The position numbers and the translations under genes were made by a program. A DNA stretch of 64,000 bases from Crocinitomicaceae bacterium (GTDB lineage: Bacteria > Bacteroidota > Bacteroidia > Flavobacteriales_D > Sanyastnellaceae). The notes beneath the pieces were generated by a model. That model was given only the letters and a program-made list of their open reading frames with translations, made no database searches and was not told the DNA's origin. The DNA lies in contig PBMY01000019.1 in the NCBI GenBank assembly GCA_002722795.1, forward strand, positions 16,396 to 80,395, written 5' to 3'. Position 1 is the stretch's first letter; each line of letters begins with the position of its first letter. Of the stretch, positions 25,917-34,335 are shown in pieces.

Positions 25917-26908
25917 TTTTTATTATCTGCAGATTTAATACTGTCTAAAACTAGAAGTGAAATTAGAGTCATAGCAAGCGTAGACAAAACACTAACAACC
26001 ACTATCATCCATCTAACTGGGGAAGATTTTTTATCAGCTGCCTCTGCCATATCGACTACTAAACTAGATGGCAATCTAGTTTCAGCATCAACCTTGAGTT
26101 GATCATGTCTCTTTTTAAGAGTTGCAAGTTGTTCATACGCCGGTTCTAAGAAATTAACTAACTCATTGTACTCATTTGCCAACTTAGAGATTCTATCAAG
26201 ATCGTTTTGGATAGTTCGGGCACCCTTCATGTTATTATTAGCAACAGCAGTTCCATATTGAACAGTCAATCCCTCAACCTGTGCTTCAAAATTGTAAATC
26301 CCCTGTTCATGAAGTTTGCCAAGTTTGTCTTCAGCAGTTTGAATTTCATTTAAAGCCTTATAATAAGATTGTTTTGACAATTCGTATGCAAGTTGAGCTC
26401 TTTCATTTCTGAGCTTATTGGCCAAGCTGTCCGTTAACTGAACTAAATGATTTGCAATCACCTTAGCAAGTTGTGGGTCCTTATCCATAACAGCAACACG
26501 AATCGAGCCGTAACGAGTCAAAGAGGCACTCACATTACTGTTGTATTCTTTCTGAAGTAATGTTCTTCCTCCTGGTTCATTGACTTCAATATCGTAGTGT
26601 TCTGCAAGGTTGTGTGATTTTATAATCTTACTTCTAACAAGACTAGAATTTAGCAATTGTAAGAGTCTTTCAGCATCCTCAGTTTCACCATAGGACAAGA
26701 TATCTCCCGAATTCATTTCTTCATAGAACTGTTGTCCAATTGAACTTTGAGTAGTTGCAAACATTATAACGCTCGACTCAAATTTCTCTTCCATAATTAG
26801 AGAAACAGCAGAAGAAATAAAAGTAGCAACGATTCCAACGATGATGAAAATTCTCAATCTTTTGTAGACAAAAAGTATAAGATGTGAAGAGTCTAGCTTT
26901 GAATTCAT
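25913..26908 (-). CDS. Wzz/GumC-like polysaccharide chain-length determinant
   Basis: Inner-membrane co-polymerase that sets surface polysaccharide length. The 331 residues have two membrane helices (about 17-37 and 301-323) around a large periplasmic domain: an opening Wzz region (EEKFESSVIMFATTQSS), the segment ITRYGSIRVAVMDKDPQLAKVIANHLVQL familiar from this family, and a long coiled coil at about 160-275. There is no C-terminal tyrosine-kinase domain. It is the first gene of a pair with the O-antigen ligase-like gene and divergent from a glycosyltransferase across 55 bases that contain a shared palindromic promoter. Confidence 0.87.
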   Translation of the reverse strand: MNSKLDSSHLILFVYKRLRIFIIVGIVATFISSAVSLIMEEKFESSVIMFATTQSSIGQQFYEEMNSGDILSYGETEDAERLLQLLNSSLVRSKIIKSHNLAEHYDIEVNEPGGRTLLQKEYNSNVSASLTRYGSIRVAVMDKDPQLAKVIANHLVQLTDSLANKLRNERAQLAYELSKQSYYKALNEIQTAEDKLGKLHEQGIYNFEAQVEGLTVQYGTAVANNNMKGARTIQNDLDRISKLANEYNELVNFLEPAYEQLATLKKRHDQLKVDAETRLPSSLVVDMAEAADKKSSPVRWMIVVVSVLSTLAMTLISLLVLDSIKSADNKK

Positions 26909-26942
26909 AGGGGTAAAAGTAGATTAGTTAACTACAGGCGAG

Positions 26943-26958
26943 CAAAGTTATAACTTTG
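26943..26958. promoter_or_regulatory. Palindromic back-to-back -7 promoter elements
   Basis: CAAAGTTATAACTTTG is a perfect 16-base inverted repeat. Each half read outward is TAACTTTG, an exact Bacteroidota -7 element: one for the glycosyltransferase (+, ATG only 5 bases after the box) and one for the wzz-like gene (-, ATG about 34 bases after the box). No clear -33 TTG was found on either side. Confidence 0.65.
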
Positions 26959-26963
26959 AACCC

Positions 26964-28070
26964 ATGTCTCGTATTGCCTTAAACGCACGATTGTTAATTC
27001 CAAATAAGCTTGAGGGTATTGGTAGGTTTACTCATCAGTGCTTCAAGAGGTTAGTTGAGTCGAGACCCAATGACCAATTCCTTTTAATTTTTGACAGAGA
27101 ACCAGCTGAAGAGTTCCAATATGGATATAATGTAGAGGCAGTGAGGTTGTTCCCGCCAGCTAGAAGACCTTGGCTTTTTGATCTTTGGTTTGATTATTCT
27201 GTAACGAGAAAACTTAAAAACTGGAGGGCAGATATATTTGTTTCTACAGATGGTTATATCTCAAGAAGGACATCAACCCATCAACTTAATGTGATTCACG
27301 ATATAAACTTTGAGCACAACCCTCAATGGTTACCGCATAGATATACAAACCATTTTAGAAAGAGATTTCCAGAATATGCTAAACTGTCAACTAAGCTTTG
27401 TACAGTTTCAGATTACAGTAAAAAAGACATTGCAACTTGCTATGGAATCGATGAATCGAGCATTTCAGTTATTCCCAACGCACCTGATGAAATGTTTAAG
27501 CCCATTTCAAAAGAGGCCAAACAAAAATCACAAGACCAGTTCACAAATGGTAAACCCTATATAGTTTTTGTTGGATCTCTCCACCCTAGAAAAAACATAA
27601 AGGGAATGATAAAGGCATTTGAAAAATATAAAAGTTTAGGGGGTACAAATGAACTCTTAATGGTTGGTGTGTCAATGTGGAAGGATGAGAAAATAGATTC
27701 ATTAAATGTACACTACGCGGGAAGGCTCAATGATATAAACCTAGCTAACGCCGTAGCAGGAGCAGATGCGATGCTTTACCTGCCATTTTTTGAAGGATTC
27801 GGGGTGCCAATTGTTGAGGCAATGGCTAGCGGAGTTCCAGTTGTAGCAAGTAATTGTACATCTGTTCCTGAAGTATGTGGAGATGCTGCCGCTGCATTAG
27901 TGGACCCTTTAGATGATAAAGCAGCTGCCAATGCACTTTTGAAATTAGAACTTGATTTAGATTGGAAGCATGCCCAAATCACAAAAGGAATTAATCGAGC
28001 ATCAGATTTTTCTTGGGATAAGAGTGCTCAACTATTGTCTAATAATATAGATCAAACCCTAAATGCCTAA
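26964..28070 (+). CDS. Glycosyltransferase family 4 (GT-B fold)
   Basis: Cytoplasmic transferase adding a sugar from a nucleotide donor to a growing glycan. The 368 residues have an N-terminal acceptor domain with LEGIGRFTHQCFKRL and a C-terminal Rossmann domain with PYIVFVGSLHPRKNIKGMIKAFEKY and the EX7E-type motif FFEGFGVPIVEAMASGVPVV. The GT1/GT4 assignment is firm but the sugar is unknown. It is divergent from the Wzz/O-antigen pair, so probably serves the same surface polysaccharide. Its stop overlaps the start of rnhB by 8 bases. The -7 box ends 5 bases before the ATG, so the mRNA may be nearly leaderless. Confidence 0.9.
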   Translation: MSRIALNARLLIPNKLEGIGRFTHQCFKRLVESRPNDQFLLIFDREPAEEFQYGYNVEAVRLFPPARRPWLFDLWFDYSVTRKLKNWRADIFVSTDGYISRRTSTHQLNVIHDINFEHNPQWLPHRYTNHFRKRFPEYAKLSTKLCTVSDYSKKDIATCYGIDESSISVIPNAPDEMFKPISKEAKQKSQDQFTNGKPYIVFVGSLHPRKNIKGMIKAFEKYKSLGGTNELLMVGVSMWKDEKIDSLNVHYAGRLNDINLANAVAGADAMLYLPFFEGFGVPIVEAMASGVPVVASNCTSVPEVCGDAAAALVDPLDDKAAANALLKLELDLDWKHAQITKGINRASDFSWDKSAQLLSNNIDQTLNA

Positions 28071-28650
28071 TCTCCTAACCTTTTTAGAAAAAGGAAGAAT
28101 AGAAGCAGGTTGTGATGAAGCCGGAAGAGGATGTTTAGCAGGTCCGGTTGTTGCAGCAGCGGTTATTTTAGATGAGCAGAGTGCGAATGATTTAAAACTT
28201 GACGATAGCAAAAAGTTGAGTGAGAAAAAAAGGGACGCTTTAAGAATAGTAATCGAGGAAAAAGCACTTGCTTGGGCTGTAGCATTTGTTTCAAATGACA
28301 AGATTGATGAGATAAATATTCTCCAAGCATCTTTTCTTGCAATGAGACAGGCAGTGGATCAATTATTTATTAGGCCAGACCATATCTTAATTGATGGAAA
28401 TAGGTTTGTGTCTTCTGATTCAATGCCGCCTCACACATGTATTATTAAGGGTGATGGAAAGTATTCTTCGATTGCAGCGGCAAGCATTTTGGCCAAAACA
28501 CATAGAGATGATTTTATGAAAAAATCATCAATAGAATTTCCGGGTTATGGATGGGAGAAAAACGCAGGGTATCCAACGGCAAAACACAAGCAGGCTGTTA
28601 AAGCGTTGGGCACGACAAACTTACATAGGTTGTCGTTTAAACTAGATTAA
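28063..28650 (+). CDS. rnhB: Ribonuclease HII
   Basis: Removes RNA from RNA-DNA hybrids and initiates excision of misincorporated ribonucleotides. The 195 residues show the family motif AGCDEAGRGCLAGPVVAAAVIL (first catalytic Asp/Glu), DDSKKLSEKKRDAL, HILIDGN (Asp) and GDGKYSSIAAASILAKTHRDDFM. The end GYPTAKHKQAVKALGTTNLHRLSF is also typical. Full length for RNase HII. It overlaps the glycosyltransferase by 8 bases and is probably translated from the same mRNA. Confidence 0.97.
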   Translation: MPNLLTFLEKGRIEAGCDEAGRGCLAGPVVAAAVILDEQSANDLKLDDSKKLSEKKRDALRIVIEEKALAWAVAFVSNDKIDEINILQASFLAMRQAVDQLFIRPDHILIDGNRFVSSDSMPPHTCIIKGDGKYSSIAAASILAKTHRDDFMKKSSIEFPGYGWEKNAGYPTAKHKQAVKALGTTNLHRLSFKLD

Positions 28651-28672
28651 ATATAGATGAACTCAATTTCAC

Positions 28673-28703
28673 TTGTTTTGATTGATTTCGAACTGTAGAT
28701 TTA
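28673..28703 (+). promoter_or_regulatory. Possible promoter of the 1339-aa secreted protein
   Basis: TAGATTTA (28696-28703) has one mismatch to TAnnTTTG, and TTG (28673-28675) lies 20 bases upstream. The gene start follows 23 bases after the box. The spacing supports it; the last base of the box does not. Confidence 0.4.
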
Positions 28704-28726
28704 CGACTGTATAATCAATAACAACC

Positions 28727-31700
28727 ATGTATCGTTTTACCATTACCCTTTTCACTGTTTTTTTTGCTGCTATAAATGTTGGAAAAGCTCAGTGTACAAT
28801 TTTCTTCTCAGAGTATGCAGAAGGATCATCAAACAATAAGTATTTAGAAATATACAATCCTACTAATTCAGTAGTAGATCTTAGTGGATATGCATTTCCA
28901 AGTGTTAGTAATGCACCCTCTGTCCCTGGTGAATATGAATATTGGAATACCTTCGATGAGGGTGCTACAATTGAACCGGGGGGATTTTATATAATTGCTC
29001 ATGGATCTTCTGATCCGGCAATTTTGGCATTTGCAAATCAAACCCACACCTACCTTAGTAATGGTGATGATGGATATATGATCGTTCAAGGAACTGAAGA
29101 CGATTATGTACAAATTGATGCAATTGGTGACTGGAATGGAGATCCTGGATCAGGATGGGCTGTTGCTGGTGTATCAAACGCAACAAAAGATCACACTCTT
29201 GTTAGAAAAGAAATCGTAACTCAAGGTAATGGTGGTGATTGGACATTTTCTGCCGGAACTAATGAAGAAGATTCTGAGTGGTATGTTCTACCACAAAACA
29301 CTTGGAACGATTTGGGCTCTCACAGTTTTTATGGAAATTGTGGTTCTGCAATTCTAGGTTGTACTAATCCCAACGCAACAAACTATGACTCTTCTGCTAC
29401 TTCAGATGACGGTAGTTGTGTGTTTGCTAATGCTTGTAATGTGGATGCTGTAGAAGTTGAAGCATATAACTATGGATTTGAACCTACAGACTTAACAATA
29501 GACGTTGGTACGCAAGTTACTTGGACGAACCTTGGTGGAAACCACGATATAAATTTTGACATTAGTGCTTTAACTGGAGAGTCTTTTGGAAACCCAGAGT
29601 CATTTTACATTCCTGCTGTATTTAGTTCAGCATATGAATGCATAGGCTCTCACACGTTTAATTTACCTGGAGTTTATTCTTACGACTGTTCAATTGGAAA
29701 CCATGCTGCAAATGGAATGGTTGGAACAATTACAGTAGGAGTTGGAGGTTGTACTGATGCAGGTGCTCCAAACTATAACGATGGTGCTGATTGGGATGAT
29801 GGAACTTGTCAAGAAGCTCAGTTTACTTCAATATACGATATTCAAGTAGGTCAAGCAACAGGTGCTTATACAGATCAAGTTATAAATACATCAGGTATAG
29901 TAACAGGTGTATTTGGATCTTCAGTTTCTGTGCAAGATGGTACAGGTCCATATTCAGGAATTTGGATGTACGGTTCTGATGCAAACGTACAAGTTGGTGA
30001 TGAGGTTGGAATAACAGCTACAGTAGGAGAGTACTATGACTTAACTCAACTTTCTTCTCCTGCGGTTACAATTATTAGCCAGGGTAATGACTTACCTACT
30101 GCTGAAGTATTAGCAACTGCAGATGTAAGCGCAGAACAGTGGGAAGGTGTATTAGTACGCACAAGTGGAGATGTAGATAATGATGCACTAGGATGGGGCG
30201 AGTGGTCACTTACTGATGGAAGTGAATCAGCTGTTGCAGATGACAAGGGGTATGATGCAATTGGTGCTGGATTAATTTCTGTAGGAGCTACAGTAGATGT
30301 TGTAGGTCCAATTGACTTTGGATTTGGAGCATATAAAATTCAGCCTCGTGATGCATCTGATGTTATGCTTCACGGTTGTATAAATAATACAGCTGATAAC
30401 TATAATGATTTAGCTTCTATAGATGATGGAAGCTGTGAGTTTTCTGGCGCAGAGTGTACGGTCTTCATTTCAGAAATTGCTGAAGGGTCTAGTAATAACA
30501 AGTATTTGGAATTATTCAACCCAACTGGATCAACTATTTTCTTGAGCCAATTTACTATGGCAAATTGTAGTAATGGTTGTGATGATCCGGACGCATTGTA
30601 CTTAACGGATCAATTTGATTATTGGTCATTCTCATTCCCAATTGATGCTACTATTGAACCAAACGGTACATATGTGGTAGCTCACCCAAGTGCAGATCAG
30701 CTAATTCTAGATGTAGCTGACATGACATACAACTACTTGAGTAATGGTGATGACACATACGGTCTTGTAGAGATTGTTGGACAGGATTCAATTTTAGTTG
30801 ATGTTGTTGGAGATATTGGCCCAGACCCGGGGTCTGGTTTTACAGTATCTGGAGTGACAAATGCAACTCAAAATGGAACACTAGTCAGGAAGCCTTCAGT
30901 TATCGCTGGAAATGCTGGCGATTGGGTTGGGTCTGCTGGCACCGATACTTTTGACGGAGAGTGGATTCTCCACCCTTCTAATTACTGGCTAGATATTGAT
31001 GTTCACACTTTTAATGGAGGATGTGCATCTAGCACTTCAGGGTGTACAGACCCAGGAGCAATTAACTATGATGAGAACGCAACTGAAGATGACGGTTCTT
31101 GTTTATACATACCCAACCTTACTATTCAAGAGATTCATTCTAGTAATTTCTCTGGTCAAGTAATCACAGGAGGTGTCGTCACAGCTGTATATGAAGCATC
31201 AAATGCTCTAGCTAATAACCCATCTTTTGTAATCCAAAACGGAACGGGACCATATTCTGCAATTTGGTGTCTGGGTGATGGTGTTGCTGTCGGTGACCTA
31301 GTAGATGTCGCAGGTAACGTAAGTGAAGTATATTTTTTACGCCAAATCCAAGGAGCTACTCCAACAATTATTTCTTCTGACAATGTACTCCCAGAGCCTC
31401 AGTTACTTGCAACTACAGTAATTAATGATGATCAATGGGAAAGTGTACTTCTTCAATTACTTGCACCAGTGTCAAATGCTGATGCCGGATATGGTGAGTG
31501 GTTATTAGACGATGGATCAGGTGTAGCTGCTGTTGATGACTTCGCATACGATGCAGTTGGAGATAGTGTTGATGTTGACGGGGTTATCACACCAGTTGTT
31601 GCTGAGGGTGTAACATACAGAGTAACTGGACCTAATTTCTATGCATATGGAGCTTGGAAACTAGTACCGAGAGATTCATCAGATGTTGTACGGTTGGGAT

Positions 31701-32746
31701 GTATGGATTCTTCATTCGCTAACTATGACCCACTAGCTGCCGAAGATGATGGCTCGTGTGTAAACACTGAGGGCTGTACAGATGAAAGTGCGGACAATTA
31801 TAATCCAAACGCAACTCTAGATGATGGTTCATGTGTAATTACAGGTTGTAATGATGAGAATGCTCTTAACTACAATCCCAATACAACTAATGAAGAAAAT
31901 TCTTCTTGTTACTACACTCTTCCATCAATTATTATCAATGAGATTCATTACAATCCTTGTTCAGCACAAGGTGATGATTTCGAGTGGGAGTTCTGTGAGC
32001 TTCTTAACTTAGGAGATCTTGCAGCTGATATTAGCGGATACCAGTTTATTAATGGAGCATCCGGCGAGGACCAAGTAGGTCTTGTATTCCCAGAAGGAAC
32101 TTCAATTGGTTCTGGCGAGTTTATCGTAATAACAGTTGCTGGTGGACTTGGAGCTCCTAACTATCAGGGTAATGGTTACCAAGTATTTACGATGGATCTT
32201 GGGAACTTCTCTAATTCAGGTGAGTTATTATCCTTGCAAGATGCTTGGGGAAATGAAGTTGATGCAGTGTCTTATTCAGACGAAGGAGAATGGCCATCTG
32301 ATGGCTTTAGTATCCTAGGTTCTGTTCTGATAGCAAGCCCAGACGGAGGTTGTGCTTCATTAGAATATATTCCAGAAATTCTTTTTGAGTACATAGCAGG
32401 TGTGCCAGGAATGGATAATGAGTATGCTTCTAACTGGCAAGCTTCATGGGTTGATGGCGGTACTCCGGGAGCGCCAAACTCATCTGCATTTGGTTGTAAT
32501 GACGCTACAGCATGTAACTATAACCCAACAGCTTTCTTAGCTGATAACGACAATTGTACTTATGATTGTTACGGTTGTACATACATAACAGCAGAGAACT
32601 ACAATAGTGGAGCAACATTTGATGACGGTACCTGTACTTTCAGTATTGCTGAAGATACTTGCCCTGAGGATTTAAATGGAGATGGTGCTGTTTCTACCGG
32701 TGACCTTCTTCAGTTCCTATCTGCATTCGGAGAAATCTGTGACTAA
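28727..32746 (+). CDS. Large secreted mosaic protein: lamin-tail, cupredoxin and OB-like domains with nine Cys/Asp-rich repeats
   Basis: A 1339-residue exported protein with a signal peptide (1-22, FAAINVGKAQ). Order seen: lamin-tail-like domain (about 22-208); repeat 211-231; cupredoxin-like domain (about 237-338) with possible type 1 copper ligands His273, Cys321, His326 and Met331; repeat 341; OB-like domain (about 364-548); repeat 550; second lamin-tail domain (about 575-770); repeat 772; second OB-like domain (about 795-990); repeats 991, 1016 and 1040; third lamin-tail domain (about 1065-1250); repeats 1256 and 1283; C-terminal EF-hand-like tail DLNGDGAVSTGDLLQFLSAF. Each repeat follows GCT-(x)n-A-x-NY-(x)n-DDGSC. 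The usual T9SS type A domain is absent. Lamin-tail and OB-like domains often accompany extracellular nucleases, but no nuclease domain is present. Function unknown; probably surface or extracellular. A strong terminator follows. Confidence 0.85.
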   Translation: MYRFTITLFTVFFAAINVGKAQCTIFFSEYAEGSSNNKYLEIYNPTNSVVDLSGYAFPSVSNAPSVPGEYEYWNTFDEGATIEPGGFYIIAHGSSDPAILAFANQTHTYLSNGDDGYMIVQGTEDDYVQIDAIGDWNGDPGSGWAVAGVSNATKDHTLVRKEIVTQGNGGDWTFSAGTNEEDSEWYVLPQNTWNDLGSHSFYGNCGSAILGCTNPNATNYDSSATSDDGSCVFANACNVDAVEVEAYNYGFEPTDLTIDVGTQVTWTNLGGNHDINFDISALTGESFGNPESFYIPAVFSSAYECIGSHTFNLPGVYSYDCSIGNHAANGMVGTITVGVGGCTDAGAPNYNDGADWDDGTCQEAQFTSIYDIQVGQATGAYTDQVINTSGIVTGVFGSSVSVQDGTGPYSGIWMYGSDANVQVGDEVGITATVGEYYDLTQLSSPAVTIISQGNDLPTAEVLATADVSAEQWEGVLVRTSGDVDNDALGWGEWSLTDGSESAVADDKGYDAIGAGLISVGATVDVVGPIDFGFGAYKIQPRDASDVMLHGCINNTADNYNDLASIDDGSCEFSGAECTVFISEIAEGSSNNKYLELFNPTGSTIFLSQFTMANCSNGCDDPDALYLTDQFDYWSFSFPIDATIEPNGTYVVAHPSADQLILDVADMTYNYLSNGDDTYGLVEIVGQDSILVDVVGDIGPDPGSGFTVSGVTNATQNGTLVRKPSVIAGNAGDWVGSAGTDTFDGEWILHPSNYWLDIDVHTFNGGCASSTSGCTDPGAINYDENATEDDGSCLYIPNLTIQEIHSSNFSGQVITGGVVTAVYEASNALANNPSFVIQNGTGPYSAIWCLGDGVAVGDLVDVAGNVSEVYFLRQIQGATPTIISSDNVLPEPQLLATTVINDDQWESVLLQLLAPVSNADAGYGEWLLDDGSGVAAVDDFAYDAVGDSVDVDGVITPVVAEGVTYRVTGPNFYAYGAWKLVPRDSSDVVRLGCMDSSFANYDPLAAEDDGSCVNTEGCTDESADNYNPNATLDDGSCVITGCNDENALNYNPNTTNEENSSCYYTLPSIIINEIHYNPCSAQGDDFEWEFCELLNLGDLAADISGYQFINGASGEDQVGLVFPEGTSIGSGEFIVITVAGGLGAPNYQGNGYQVFTMDLGNFSNSGELLSLQDAWGNEVDAVSYSDEGEWPSDGFSILGSVLIASPDGGCASLEYIPEILFEYIAGVPGMDNEYASNWQASWVDGGTPGAPNSSAFGCNDATACNYNPTAFLADNDNCTYDCYGCTYITAENYNSGATFDDGTCTFSIAEDTCPEDLNGDGAVSTGDLLQFLSAFGEICD

Positions 32747-32779
32747 AAAGTATAATTAAATACCACTCTAATCAAATTG

Positions 32780-32805
32780 AAAGGCACTCCTTGTGGGGTG
32801 CCTTT
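32780..32805 (+). terminator. Intrinsic terminator of the 1339-aa protein gene
   Basis: AAAGGCACTCC-TTGT-GGGGTGCCTTT forms an 11-bp stem with one G-T pair, followed by a T-rich run. It lies 34 bases after the stop codon and immediately before the stop of the convergent lipoprotein gene, so it may also help terminate that gene, with a poorer T run on that strand. Confidence 0.85.
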
Positions 32806-33306
32806 TTATTTTACTATTGTTGTTGTGGTGTCTTCGTTTGATAGATTTAAGGATCTATCCTCAATTGTAATTCTAAATCTCAATGTATCGTATGAGCTCT
32901 CGAGATACCAAGTCTGCATATCTACTTCCACAACTGCATTAACAGCTTGATTTGTTCCAGTAGGATTTGCTCTTGGAACTCTGTAGTAAAAAGGGACCTG
33001 TCCTTCGTTTGGATTTAATTCTAGATGAGTCCAAACCCCATCTCTCAATTCGTCATACTCGCATTTTAAATTGTAATAATGTTCACATGTAGGGCAGAAG
33101 GGGAACAGTATATCATCTGTATTCAATCCTAAATCACCATCTCCGTCTGTCACGTTAAAACTCAAAACGGCACTCCCTGAATCTACAATTTCAAATGAAA
33201 TAAAATCAATTAATGGCTCATCAGGATAAGTTATATCTTCAAGACATCCAATAGATGTAAGAACAATTACAAACGCAGTTGGCTTAAATATTTTGGCCCA
33301 AATCAT
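32806..33306 (-). CDS. Putative lipoprotein, unknown function
   Basis: A 166-residue exported lipoprotein from the chosen start: signal PTAFVIVLTSIGC with Cys21 as the lipid site, then a beta-rich domain with FEIVDSGSAVLSFNVTDGDGDLGLNTDD (a calcium-binding-like DGDGDLGLN loop) and a CPTC pair (FPFCPTCEHYYNLKCEYD). The DGDGDLGL segment recurs, as I recall, in Bacteroidota lipoproteins of unknown function. The track starts at 33345, which overlaps the divergent LuxE-like gene; MIWAKIF at 33306 is preferred because an exact -7 box (TAGCTTTG) lies 5 bases before it and the signal peptide starts there. Confidence 0.75.
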   Translation of the reverse strand: MIWAKIFKPTAFVIVLTSIGCLEDITYPDEPLIDFISFEIVDSGSAVLSFNVTDGDGDLGLNTDDILFPFCPTCEHYYNLKCEYDELRDGVWTHLELNPNEGQVPFYYRVPRANPTGTNQAVNAVVEVDMQTWYLESSYDTLRFRITIEDRSLNLSNEDTTTTIVK

Positions 33307-33311
33307 TAATC

Positions 33312-33319
33312 CAAAGCTA
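33312..33319 (-). promoter_or_regulatory. -7 promoter element of the lipoprotein gene
   Basis: On the minus strand TAGCTTTG matches TAnnTTTG exactly and is followed by GATTA and the ATG at 33306, predicting a leader of only a few bases. This supports the shorter start. A TTG 23 bases upstream is a weak -33 candidate. Confidence 0.5.
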
Positions 33320-33339
33320 GCTCTTCCGAACTTAGCTAA

Positions 33340-34335
33340 ATGCAATCAAGTGTAGAAAATTTCAAATCCCGCTTTTTTAAGTGTAACGATTTTGAAGCTT
33401 TAACTCTTGATATATTTAAATTTCAAGCACAACACAACAACGTTTATTCAAGATATCTTGACTTGTTAGGTGTTAATGCAGACGATGTAAAATCAATAGA
33501 TCAAATTCCTTTCCTACCAGTAGAGGCTTTTAAAAACCACGATGTGGTAACTGGTAATTTTGTACCAGAGGCAATTTTTAAAAGTTCAGGCACTTCAGGT
33601 TCGACCAATAGATCACATCATAGAGTTAAGTCTTTAGACTGGTATCACAATGTGTCTCAAAGAATATTTGAAGATCAGTTTGGGTCACTGAAAGGGACAA
33701 AATGGTTTGGCCTATTGCCGGGTTATTTAGAAAGAGGGGACAGCTCACTTGTTGAAATGACAAATCATTTTATGAGTGCTAGCGGATCGGATAAAAATTT
33801 CTTCCTACACGATTACCAAGGGTTTAATGAGTTAATTGAATCAAGCGAGAAATGTGTCAAAGTGATTGGTGTAACTCATGCGCTATTAGATTGGATTGAA
33901 GGAGACTTAAGGCCAAACAGTAATAGAAACCTTACCATAATTGAAACTGGTGGAATGAAGGGGCATGGTGATGAACCGATTCGAAGTGAAGTGCACGAAA
34001 GAATCAAATCCATTCTTCCCGATGCAAGTGTGCACAGTGAGTATGGAATGACAGAGTTATTGTCTCAGGCTTATTCTACTGACGGTAGATTTTTCGAGGC
34101 TCCTAAGTGGATGAGAATTATAATTAAGGATACAACAGACCCAATGAATCAGTTAGAAAGGGGAAGAACTGGGAGGGTTCAAATAATTGACCTAGCGAAT
34201 ATTGATAGTTGTTCATTTATATCAACGTCAGATTTAGGTAGGATGGAAGAGGTAGAAAATTCAAATAGATTTGAAATTCTTGGAAGGTTTGACCACAGTG
34301 AGATAAGAGGATGTAATTTACTTAGTGTTAACTAG
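33340..34335 (+). CDS. LuxE/PaaK-like acyl-protein synthetase
   Basis: Member of the adenylate-forming superfamily near LuxE (acyl-protein synthetase), which activates a carboxylic acid with ATP. The 331 residues show the phosphate-binding loop KSSGTSGSTNRSHHRV, then the region THALLDWIEGDL, TIIETGGMKGHGDE, and the superfamily motif HSEYGMTELLSQAYS with a later ISTSDLGRM. There is no carrier-protein domain and the C-terminal lid domain is short, as in LuxE. The substrate is unknown. It is divergent from a lipoprotein gene by 33 bases and overlaps the convergent tyrS by 18 bases. Bioluminescence genes are absent, so a role in lipid or polysaccharide acylation is more likely (inference). Confidence 0.85.
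   Translation: MQSSVENFKSRFFKCNDFEALTLDIFKFQAQHNNVYSRYLDLLGVNADDVKSIDQIPFLPVEAFKNHDVVTGNFVPEAIFKSSGTSGSTNRSHHRVKSLDWYHNVSQRIFEDQFGSLKGTKWFGLLPGYLERGDSSLVEMTNHFMSASGSDKNFFLHDYQGFNELIESSEKCVKVIGVTHALLDWIEGDLRPNSNRNLTIIETGGMKGHGDEPIRSEVHERIKSILPDASVHSEYGMTELLSQAYSTDGRFFEAPKWMRIIIKDTTDPMNQLERGRTGRVQIIDLANIDSCSFISTSDLGRMEEVENSNRFEILGRFDHSEIRGCNLLSVN

Noticed and set aside
29357-32640. CRISPR-like or transposon-like repeats in the 1339-aa gene
   Set aside because: The nine repeats are in frame and conserved as protein, with varied codons and unequal spacing; they are protein modules.
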